A stretch of DNA of 7,976 bases from the NCBI GenBank assembly GCA_021793055.1, contig JAJYTL010000143.1, forward strand, positions 1-7,976, given 5' to 3'. How positions within the stretch are numbered: position 1 is the stretch's first letter; the number at the start of each line of letters is the position of its first letter. The notes beneath the pieces are model-generated. The model worked only from the letters and a program-made list of their open reading frames with translations. It was not told the DNA's origin and made no database searches. Both the position numbers and the translations under genes were made by a program. This document shows, in pieces, positions 1 to 6,100 of this stretch. Source of the DNA: Pseudomonadota bacterium. GTDB taxonomy: Bacteria; Pseudomonadota; Alphaproteobacteria; Ferrovibrionales; Ferrovibrionaceae.

Positions 1-441
1 TGCAAGGCCGAGCATTTCCCGCGCACCGATCCGGTGGTGATCATGCTGGTGCTGCAGGGTGACCGCTGCCTCATGGGCCGTCAGCCGCGCTTCGCCAAGG
101 GGGTCTATTCGGCGCTCGCAGGCTTTGTCGAGCCGGGCGAGACCATCGAGGAGGCGGTGCGCCGCGAGGTCATGGAGGAGGCGGGCGTCCCCGTCGGCGC
201 GGTGCGCTACCGGATTTCCCAGCCCTGGCCGTTCCCGTCCTCGCTGATGCTGGGCTGCATCGCCGAGGCGAGCGACGACAAGATCACCATCGATCCGACC
301 GAGATCGAAGAGGCGCGCTGGTTCGAGCGCGCCGAGGTCGCGGCGATGGTTGCCCGCAGCGAAACGTCCGAGACGCCGCGCATGCCACCGCCGCTCTCGC
401 TCGCCCACCAGTTGGCCAAGGCCTGGCTCGCCGGCTCTTGA
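1..441 (+). CDS. nudC: NADH pyrophosphatase NudC, C-terminal part (5' end beyond window)
   Basis: Nudix hydrolase that cleaves NAD(H) to NMN(H) and AMP; in bacteria NudC also removes NAD caps from RNA. The frame is open from base 1, so 146 C-terminal residues are present and the N-terminal domain and most of the zinc ribbon are missing. Fragment residue 1 is Cys followed by KAEHFPRTDP, which matches the last zinc-ribbon cysteine of the family. A complete Nudix box lies at fragment residues 41-63 (G-x5-E-x7-RE-V-x-EE-x-GV). The diagnostic NudC motif SQPWPFP follows at 73-79 and separates NudC from other Nudix enzymes. The C-terminus (PPPLSLAHQLAKAW) is also typical. The stop TGA is at 439-441. 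The gene converges on the DUF2155 gene on the other strand. A GTG within the frame at 34 is not the real start because homology continues upstream of it. Confidence 0.95.
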   Translation, partial: CKAEHFPRTDPVVIMLVLQGDRCLMGRQPRFAKGVYSALAGFVEPGETIEEAVRREVMEEAGVPVGAVRYRISQPWPFPSSLMLGCIAEASDDKITIDPTEIEEARWFERAEVAAMVARSETSETPRMPPPLSLAHQLAKAWLAGS

Positions 442-446
442 GCACG

Positions 447-463
447 GCGCGGTGACGCCGCGC
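447..463. terminator. GC-only hairpin just after nudC
   Basis: A perfect 6-bp stem (GCGCGG 447-452, CCGCGC 458-463) with a 5-nt loop starts six bases after the nudC stop codon. No run of T follows, so it is not a classical intrinsic terminator. It may help termination or protect the mRNA 3' end, but in DNA this GC-rich it may also be chance. Confidence 0.25.
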
Positions 464-503
464 GCAAGCATGATCCCCGTCATTGGAACGGCGTAGAGCC
501 GTG

Positions 504-528
504 ATTTCGGGCCGCGTCGACCCGAAAT
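504..528. terminator. Candidate bidirectional terminator between convergent genes
   Basis: Perfect 8-bp inverted repeat ATTTCGGG (504-511) / CCCGAAAT (521-528) with a 9-nt loop. It lies between the convergent ends of nudC (stop 441) and the DUF2155 gene (stop 538). The A/T base of the stem gives a short T-rich 3' arm in both directions, but there is no long T-tract. Position and symmetry favour a shared terminator; activity is inferred. Confidence 0.4.
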
Positions 529-537
529 TGTCGCGCG

Positions 538-1065
538 CTAGAACTTGCAGCCCTCCACCCAGACGTCATAGACCGGGTTCTGCAACGCCGATAGCGATGG
601 GCTCGATTTGAACATCCAGCCGGTGAAGATGCGGACCAGGCGGCCGTCCGGCTTGACGTCGTCGATCGACAGGAAGGCGATGTCGTCCGGCGGCGCGGTC
701 GGCGGCCGCTGCACGCAGGTATGGGCGACGATCTGCAAGGCGCCAAAGCGAACCGGCTGCCCGATCGGCGCGTCGATGGTGACGACGCGGCCGGTAATCT
801 TGTTCAGGCCCCGCAGCACGGCGGCGGTCGCCACCGGCCCGCCCGGCGGCGCGGTTGGCGGCGCGTCCGCGCTTGGGCCGGCGCCTTGCGGCGGCAGCGG
901 CGAGGGCGAGTGGACGATCGGGGCATCGGCGACGGGCGCGAGCGGCCCGGCCGCGGCGGTGGCGAGGCGCAGCGCCGCCCGGGCGGTTGTCGCGGTTGAC
1001 GTCGCCATCGCCACGGCGAGAAGAAGGGGAACGATCAGCCGGGCACGCGGCAGTGTCATAGCCAT
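538..1065 (-). CDS. DUF2155 domain-containing exported protein
   Basis: A 175-residue secreted or periplasmic protein of the alphaproteobacterial DUF2155 family; its biochemical role is not known. An N-terminal signal peptide is visible: Arg at residues 7 and 9, a hydrophobic stretch at about 10-21, and an ARA/A cleavage site near residue 30. A Pro/Ala-rich linker covers about 40-82. The DUF2155 domain runs from about 84 to 174 and contains LRGLNKITGRV (84-94), IFTGWMF (146-152) and NPVYDVWVEGC (163-173). Two cysteines in the mature domain, C117 and C173, could form a disulfide in the periplasm. The ATG at 1065 is preferred over the in-frame ATG at 1059 because AGGAAAGG (1067-1074) sits close in front of it. 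It is the last gene of the probable minus-strand operon, 54 bp after the methyltransferase gene. In related genomes it commonly lies next to an NDUFA12 gene and an MlaD-like gene, as here. Confidence 0.9.
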   Translation of the reverse strand: MAMTLPRARLIVPLLLAVAMATSTATTARAALRLATAAAGPLAPVADAPIVHSPSPLPPQGAGPSADAPPTAPPGGPVATAAVLRGLNKITGRVVTIDAPIGQPVRFGALQIVAHTCVQRPPTAPPDDIAFLSIDDVKPDGRLVRIFTGWMFKSSPSLSALQNPVYDVWVEGCKF

Positions 1066-1066
1066 G

Positions 1067-1074
1067 CCTTTCCT
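1067..1074 (-). promoter_or_regulatory. Ribosome binding site of the DUF2155 gene
   Basis: AGGAAAGG on the minus strand, one base before the ATG at 1065 (five to six bases from its AGGA core). It decides for the first of two in-frame ATG codons. Confidence 0.6.
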
Positions 1075-1077
1075 GAC

Positions 1078-1101
1078 GCGGGTCCAAAACTGCGGACCCG
1101 C
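1078..1101 (-). promoter_or_regulatory. 8-bp hairpin in front of the DUF2155 ribosome binding site
   Basis: Perfect inverted repeat GCGGGTCC (1078-1085) / GGACCCGC (1094-1101) with an 8-nt loop, filling much of the 54-bp gap between the methyltransferase and DUF2155 genes. On the minus strand its 3' foot ends three bases before the AGGAAAGG site. The GCAGTTTT sequence is in the loop, not after the stem, so this is not a standard intrinsic terminator. It could be an mRNA processing or stabilising hairpin that sets different expression of the last gene. Role inferred. Confidence 0.4.
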
Positions 1102-1119
1102 ACGGCGTTTACCGAGCGC

Positions 1120-1887
1120 TCACGCGCTCCGCGTGGCGGCGAAGCGGAGACGCACGTAATCGGCCACCCAAACGCCACGCTCGTCCTGCAAAACCGGCCG
1201 CAACAGCTCGCTCACCTCGGCCACCAGGGCGGCCCGCTCCGCCTCGGGCAGGCTTTTCAGCATGCCGCCGCCGAAGGTCTCGATCCAGCCCGCGAGCCCG
1301 GTCGGAAGTTCCGTCGGGCGCGGCACCAGAGAGATATGCGAGACGCGGAAGCCCGCCCGCTCGAGGCGGTCGCGATAGGCCGCGACCGAGGGAAAGTACC
1401 AAGGTTCGGCGATGGTCATGCGCCGCTTCGCGAAAGCGGCGCGGAAGGCGACCCGAATGGTCGCCACGTTGCCGAAGCTGCCAAACTCGCCGACGAAGCG
1501 GCCGCCCGGCTTCAAGGCGCGTTTGACGCCGGCGATCACCGCGTCCGGATCGAGCATCCAATGGAGCGCCGCGTTGCTGAATACGGCGTCGAACTCCGAA
1601 GAAAAATCAAGAGCTTGCCCATCGATCAACTTGACGTCGAGGCCGCGGGCGCGGGCCGCGGCGAGGAGATCGGGAGCACTGTCGACGCCAAGGACCTCGA
1701 CGCCGAGCGCCTTGATGCGCGCCGTCAGGGCGCCATCGCCGCAGCCGAGGTCGAGGATGCGCTCGCCGGGCTTCGGCGCGAGCAGCGCTACCACCGGCTC
1801 CGCCAGATCGGCGACGAAGCGGGCATTGCGGGCATAGGTCTCGGCCTCCCAGGTATGGCGCGCCGGGGTCCCGGGCGGCACGGTCAT
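1120..1887 (-). CDS. Class I SAM-dependent methyltransferase
   Basis: A 255-residue cytoplasmic methyltransferase of the Rossmann-fold (class I) type, in the Methyltransf_11/25-like group; substrate unknown. Motif I is clear at residues 44-54 (ILDLGCGDGAL, the SAM-binding glycine loop). The acidic end of strand beta2 follows in GVD (67-69), where Asp69 would bind the SAM ribose. D89-G90 and Asp94 lie in the usual motif III area. The beta4 segment FDAVFSNAALHWM (99-111) is typical of small-molecule methyltransferases resembling trans-aconitate methyltransferase. The C-terminal half, about 150-250, would form the substrate lid. The ATG overlaps the mlaD stop as ATGA (1884-1887), and GAGG at 1892-1895 supplies a ribosome binding site inside mlaD, so the two genes are probably translationally coupled. 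Its place between mlaD and DUF2155 may be specific to this lineage. Lipid, quinone or small-acid substrates are all possible and not decided by the sequence. Confidence 0.88.
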   Translation of the reverse strand: MTVPPGTPARHTWEAETYARNARFVADLAEPVVALLAPKPGERILDLGCGDGALTARIKALGVEVLGVDSAPDLLAAARARGLDVKLIDGQALDFSSEFDAVFSNAALHWMLDPDAVIAGVKRALKPGGRFVGEFGSFGNVATIRVAFRAAFAKRRMTIAEPWYFPSVAAYRDRLERAGFRVSHISLVPRPTELPTGLAGWIETFGGGMLKSLPEAERAALVAEVSELLRPVLQDERGVWVADYVRLRFAATRSA

Positions 1888-2432
1888 TTCGCCTCGGGTG
1901 CGGGCGCCGCCGGCCCGAGCGAGGGCGGTTGCAGCGCGGGCGCCTTCGGCGCCGCGGCCGGCGCGCCGCTCTTGCCGCCGGCCGGCGCGTGACCGGTGGC
2001 GCTGAAGATCGCCTGGCCGACCAGACTCAACAGATCGATCGCGCCTTGCGTGTAGCGGATCTGCTGGCCGGGTTTGAGGTTTTCGTCGCTGCCGCCGGGC
2101 TCGAGCGACAGATAGTCGGTGCCGAGCAAGCTCTCCGAGGAGATTTTCGCCGCCGTGTCGACGGGCAGCTTGATGTCCGGATTGACGGTGAAATGCACCA
2201 CCGCGGCGAAGGTCTTGGGATCGAGGCGCTCGGCGACCACAGTACCGACCTTGATACCGCTGATGCGCACGTCGGCGCCGACTTTCAGCGCGCCGACGCG
2301 GTCGAAGCGCGCTGACAGTTCATAGCCCCCTTCGGGGTTGATGCCGGCCTGCGAATAGGCGAAGACCAAAAACAATGCCGCGACGATCACCACCACGGCC
2401 CCGATCAACGTCTCGAGAACATTACCCTTCAT
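1884..2432 (-). CDS. mlaD: MlaD-like MCE domain protein (phospholipid transport)
   Basis: A 182-residue inner-membrane-anchored MCE protein. The MlaD family forms a hexameric periplasmic ring on the MlaFEDB ABC transporter that moves phospholipids between the membranes. One N-terminal transmembrane helix lies at about residues 8-26 (AVVVIVAALFLVFAY). The MCE domain covers about 36-114 and includes the conserved GADVRISGIKVGTV segment and the ending SLLGTDYLSLEPG. A short helix DLLSLVGQ (133-140) follows, as in MlaD, then a low-complexity Pro/Ala tail (147-180). The chosen start is the ATG at 2432; a TTG two codons upstream (2438) is also in frame, and neither has a strong ribosome binding site. 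The mlaF and mlaE genes are not in this window. The gene lies 58 bp after the NDUFA12 gene and overlaps the methyltransferase start. Confidence 0.9.
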   Translation of the reverse strand: MKGNVLETLIGAVVVIVAALFLVFAYSQAGINPEGGYELSARFDRVGALKVGADVRISGIKVGTVVAERLDPKTFAAVVHFTVNPDIKLPVDTAAKISSESLLGTDYLSLEPGGSDENLKPGQQIRYTQGAIDLLSLVGQAIFSATGHAPAGGKSGAPAAAPKAPALQPPSLGPAAPAPEAK

Positions 2433-2490
2433 TCTCAAAACTCATTTTCTTGTTGGACGCGGCCATGCCGGAGGCGTGAGGCAAGGCGCC

Positions 2491-2829
2491 CTATTCGGGG
2501 CGCCAGGGCTCGTAGTCGCCTGTGGCCGCGACGCGATGGCCGCCGCGCTCAAGCGCGCCGAGCGGCCGGTAGGCGGCCGCGGTTCCGGTGAGATTCGGAA
2601 CATGATCCTTTTGCCACGGCACCGGCGGCTGTTCGTGCGGCAGGTCGTTGACCGTGTGATGCAGCCAGGCATGCCATTCCGGCGGCACTTTCGACGCTTC
2701 GGCCGCGCCGCGGTACAACACCCAGCGCCGCTTGCCGCCGCCCCGCTCGCGGTAGTAGCGGTTGCCGAGGCTGTCGGTGCCGACGAGCTCGCCGCGCGCC
2801 CAGGTGAAAAGACGGGTTCCGATGGTCAT
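2491..2829 (-). CDS. NDUFA12-family NADH:ubiquinone oxidoreductase accessory protein
   Basis: A 112-residue member of the NDUFA12 (B17.2) family, an accessory subunit of respiratory complex I kept in alphaproteobacteria and mitochondria. Visible motifs in order: GTRLFTW...GELVGTDSLGNRYY (4-26), RRWVLY (34-39), PPEWHAWLHHTV (49-60), PWQKDHVPNLTGT with AYRP (71-89), and ATGDYEPWRP (102-111). The ATG at 2829 begins only three residues before the conserved GTRLFTW block, so the usual N-terminal FTWWNG-type extension is absent. The frame stays open to a GTG at 2916, but those 29 residues do not resemble the family and overlap a possible promoter, so I prefer 2829. The only purine-rich candidate ribosome binding site, GAGGA, is 13 bases before the ATG and thus rather far. 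It is the first gene of the minus-strand group and is divergent from nrdJ. Confidence 0.88.
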   Translation of the reverse strand: MTIGTRLFTWARGELVGTDSLGNRYYRERGGGKRRWVLYRGAAEASKVPPEWHAWLHHTVNDLPHEQPPVPWQKDHVPNLTGTAAAYRPLGALERGGHRVAATGDYEPWRPE

Positions 2830-2866
2830 GGCGAAGGCTTTGTCCTCGATTTCGGCGTCGCGCCGG

Positions 2867-2896
2867 ACTATGCCACCGCAGCCTGCCCGCGTCCAG
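2867..2896 (-). promoter_or_regulatory. Weak promoter candidate for the NDUFA12-mlaD group
   Basis: On the minus strand, CTGGAC (2891-2896) and CATAGT (2867-2872) are separated by 18 bp and would start transcription about 30 bases before the NDUFA12 ATG. Both boxes are poor matches to consensus, so this rests mainly on position. Confidence 0.25.
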
Positions 2897-2953
2897 AGGC
2901 CGAAGCGCGAAGCCACGCCGTACGGTTGTCACAGGCGAGGGTTTAGCTTCCTG

Positions 2954-2982
2954 TTGACCGAGTCGCCATCCTTAACTACATT
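2954..2982 (+). promoter_or_regulatory. Sigma-70 type promoter of nrdJ
   Basis: TTGACC (2954-2959, five of six to the -35 consensus), an ideal 17-bp spacer, then TACATT (2977-2982, four of six to the -10 consensus). Transcription would begin near 2989, giving a leader of about 110 nt before the nrdJ ATG. This makes the upstream in-frame GTG at 2985 an implausible start, because it lies at or before the first transcribed base. Confidence 0.65.
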
Positions 2983-2988
2983 TTGTGT
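2973..2988. promoter_or_regulatory. NrdR box 1, overlapping the nrdJ -10 element
   Basis: TAACTACATTTTGTGT matches the published NrdR-box consensus acaCwAtATcTwGtgt at 12 of 16 positions on either strand, including every strongly conserved core position (C, A, AT, T, G). It covers the -10 hexamer, where a bound repressor would block RNA polymerase. NrdR is the zinc-finger/ATP-cone repressor of ribonucleotide reductase genes. Its gene is not in this window. Confidence 0.7.
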
Positions 2989-3003
2989 TCACCGGTTTCG
3001 CGA

Positions 3004-3019
3004 GCGCTAGATTTCGTCG
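3004..3019. promoter_or_regulatory. NrdR box 2, 31 bp downstream of box 1
   Basis: GCGCTAGATTTCGTCG keeps the NrdR core (CTA at 3007-3009, AT at 3011-3012, T3014, G3016). The full match is 9 of 16, or 10 of 16 on the other strand. Its start is exactly 31 bp from that of box 1, about three helical turns, the phasing reported for paired NrdR boxes. Weaker alone than box 1; the spacing carries the case. Confidence 0.55.
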
Positions 3020-3089
3020 GGCCGGCAAGGGGCGTGTCAGTGGGCGGCCCCAACGCAAGTTCGACAAAGCGGCTGGCGCGGCAAGAGTT

Positions 3090-3097
3090 AGGGGGGG
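3090..3097 (+). promoter_or_regulatory. Ribosome binding site of nrdJ
   Basis: AGGGGGGG ends four bases before the ATG at 3102. It supports this start over upstream in-frame codons, as does the family-typical N-terminus MRIERHFTT. Confidence 0.6.
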
Positions 3098-3101
3098 AAC
3101 T

Positions 3102-6100
3102 ATGCGGATCGAGCGGCATTTCACCACGGAAAACGGCTCGCCCTACGACAATATCGCGTTTCGGCGCACGGCGAGCGAGATCCGCAACCCTGACGGGTCG
3201 GTGGTTTTCCACATGGATGCGGTGGAGGTGCCGATCGACTGGTCGCAGGTGGCGTGCGACATCCTGGCGCAAAAGTATTTTCGCAAGGCGGGGGTGCCGG
3301 CCCGCCTGAAGCCGGTCGAAGAAGCGGGGGTCCCCTCCTGGTTGTGGCGCCGCGTGGCCGACGAGGCCGCCTTGGCGACGCTTCCCGAAGGCAAGCGCAC
3401 GACTCGCGAGACCAGTGCGAAGGAGGTCTTCGACCGGCTGGCCGGCACCTGGACCTATTGGGGCTGGAAGGGCGGCTATTTCGCCGATGAGGCCGACGCC
3501 AAGGCGTTCTACGACGAGATGCGGGCCATGCTGGCGCTGCAGATCGGCGCGCCCAATTCGCCGCAATGGTTCAACACCGGCCTCTACTGGGCCTACGGCA
3601 TCGACGGCCCCGCCCAGGGGCACTTCTACGTCGATCCCTGGAGCGGCGAGTTGGTGCAGTCGCGCTCGGCCTATGAGCATCCGCAGCCCCACGCCTGCTT
3701 CATCCAGGCGGTCGGCGACGATCTCGTCAACGACGGCGGCATCATGGATCTGTGGACGCGCGAGGCGCGGCTGTTCAAATATGGCTCCGGCACCGGCACC
3801 AACTTTTCGGTGCTGCGCGGCGAGGGCGAGGCGCTTTCGGGCGGCGGCCGCTCGTCCGGGCTGATGAGCTTTCTCAAGATTGGCGACCGCGCCGCCGGTG
3901 CCATCAAGTCGGGCGGCACCACGCGCCGCGCCGCCAAGATGGTGACGGTCGACATCGACCACCCGGATATCGAGGCCTTCATCGACTGGAAGGTGGTGGA
4001 GGAGCAGAAGGTGGCGGCGATGGTCGCGGGCTCGCGCCTCGCGCACCAGCACCTGAACGCCATCATCGCGGCTTGCCACGGGGCCGAGATCGCCGAGGCG
4101 GACCGCTTCGACCCGCGGCGCAACGCCGAGCTCAAGAAGGAGATCCGCGCCGCGCGCAAGGCGATGATCCCCGAGAACTACATCCAGCGGGTGATCCGGC
4201 TCGCCGAGCAGGGGCGCAAGGAAATCGACTTCCGCACCTACGACACCGACTGGCAGAGCGAGGCCTATATCACCGTCTCGGGCCAGAACTCGAACAACTC
4301 AGTGCGCATCTCGGACGCCTTCCTCGCGGCCGCTGAGAGCGACGGCGACTGGACGCTGACCCGGCGCACCGACGGCAAGCCGCACAAGACGGTGAAGGCC
4401 CGCGCCCTTTGGGAGCGCGTCGCCGCCGCCGCCTGGGCTTCGGCCGATCCCGGCGTGCAGTACGACACCACCATCAACGACTGGCATACCTGCCCGGCGG
4501 ACGGCCGCATCAACGCGTCGAATCCGTGCTCGGAATACATGTTCCTCGACGACACGGCGTGCAACCTCGCCTCGCTCAACCTGATGACCTTTCGCCGCGA
4601 GGACCGCAGCTTCGATATCGCGGCCTTCACTCACGCGGTGCGGCTGTGGACGGTCGTGCTCGAGATTTCGGTGATGATGGCGCAATTCCCTTCGCGCCGG
4701 ATCGCCGAGCTCTCCTACCGCTTCCGCACGCTTGGCCTCGGCTACGCCAATCTCGGCGGCCTCCTGATGTCGCTCGGCCTGTCCTACGATTCGGCCAAGG
4801 GCCGCGCGCTGTGCGGCGCCATCACCGCGCTGATGACCGGCACCGCCTACAGCACCTCGGCCGAGATGGCGTCCGAGCTCGGGTCGTTCCCGGGCTTCGC
4901 CGCCAACCGCGAGTCGATGCTGCGGGTGATCCGCAACCACCGCCGCGCCGCCCATGGCGAGGCGGCGGGCTATGAGGCCCTACATGTCGTTCCCGTCGCG
5001 CTCGACCACGCGAATTGCCCGGAACCGGCGCTGATCGCCGCCGCGACGGCGGCGTGGGACGCGGCGCTCGCGGCCGGCGAGAAGCACGGCTACCGCAACG
5101 CGCAGACCTCGGTGATCGCGCCGACCGGCACCATCGGCCTGGTGATGGATTGCGACACCACTGGCATCGAGCCGGACTACGCCATCGTCAAGTTCAAGCA
5201 GCTCGCCGGCGGCGGCCATTTCAAGATCATCAACCAGCAGGTGCCGCAGGCGCTCGCCGCGCTCGGCTACGGCGACGCCGACATCGCCGCCATCGTCACC
5301 TACGCGGTCGGCCACGGCAGCCTGGCCGATGCGCCTGGCGTGAACTGGGACGTGTTGCGCGAGAAAGGCTTCAGCCAGGCCGCGTTGGATGCGCTGGAGA
5401 ACGCCTTGAAGGGCGTCTTCGACATCCGCTACGCGTTCAACAAATGGACCCTCGGCGAGGAGTTCTGCACCCGCGGTCTCGGCTTCGATGTCGCCGAGCT
5501 CGACGACATCGGCTTCGACATGCTGTCGGCCTTGGGCTTCAGCCGGGCCGAGATCGAGGCGGCGAACATCCACTGCCTCGGCGCCATGACTCTCGAAGGC
5601 GCGCCGCGGCTTAAGGCCGAGCATCTCGCGGTGTTCGATTGCGCGAGCCCCTGCGGCCGCTACGGCCAGCGGGCGCTGTCGGCGGAAAGCCATCTCCACA
5701 TGATGGCGGCGGCGCAGCCATTCATCTCGGGCGCCATCTCGAAGACCATCAACATGCCGAACGTGGCGACGATCGAGAATTGCGCCGACGCCTACACGCT
5801 GTCGTGGCGGCTCGGCCTCAAGGCGGTGGCGCTCTACCGCGACGGTTCGAAGCTGTCGCAGCCCTTGAACGCCATGGTTCTCGGCGACGACGAGGAAGAG
5901 GTGGCGGAGCAGATCGCGGCGGCCCCGGCGGCGGCGCGCGCCAGCATCGTCGCCGAGCGCATCGTTGAGAAGTACGTCGCCGGGCGGCGGCGGCTGCCGC
6001 AGCGGCGCAAGGGCTACACCCAGAAGGCGGTGGTCGGCGGTCATAAGGTCTATCTCCGCACCGGCGAATACGACGACGGCCGGGTTGGCGAGATCTTCAT

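Noticed and set aside
608..1159. 183-codon plus-strand frame across the DUF2155 gene
   Set aside because: It is antisense to a clear signal-peptide plus DUF2155 protein and runs into the methyltransferase gene; no domain is visible.
2985..3101. Upstream extension of nrdJ to the GTG at 2985
   Set aside because: The GTG lies at the predicted transcription start and within NrdR box 1; the 39 extra residues do not resemble the family, whereas MRIERHFTT at 3102 does and has a purine-rich ribosome binding site.
2917..3101. Cobalamin riboswitch in front of a B12-dependent enzyme gene
   Set aside because: I see no B12-box (GCCACTG-type) element on the plus strand, and the leader is too short for the full riboswitch. 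CAGTGGGC at 3038-3045 is the reverse complement orientation.
2976..4079. 367-codon open frame on the minus strand
   Set aside because: Antisense to the nrdJ promoter and 5' part, with shadow-type composition and no recognisable domain.
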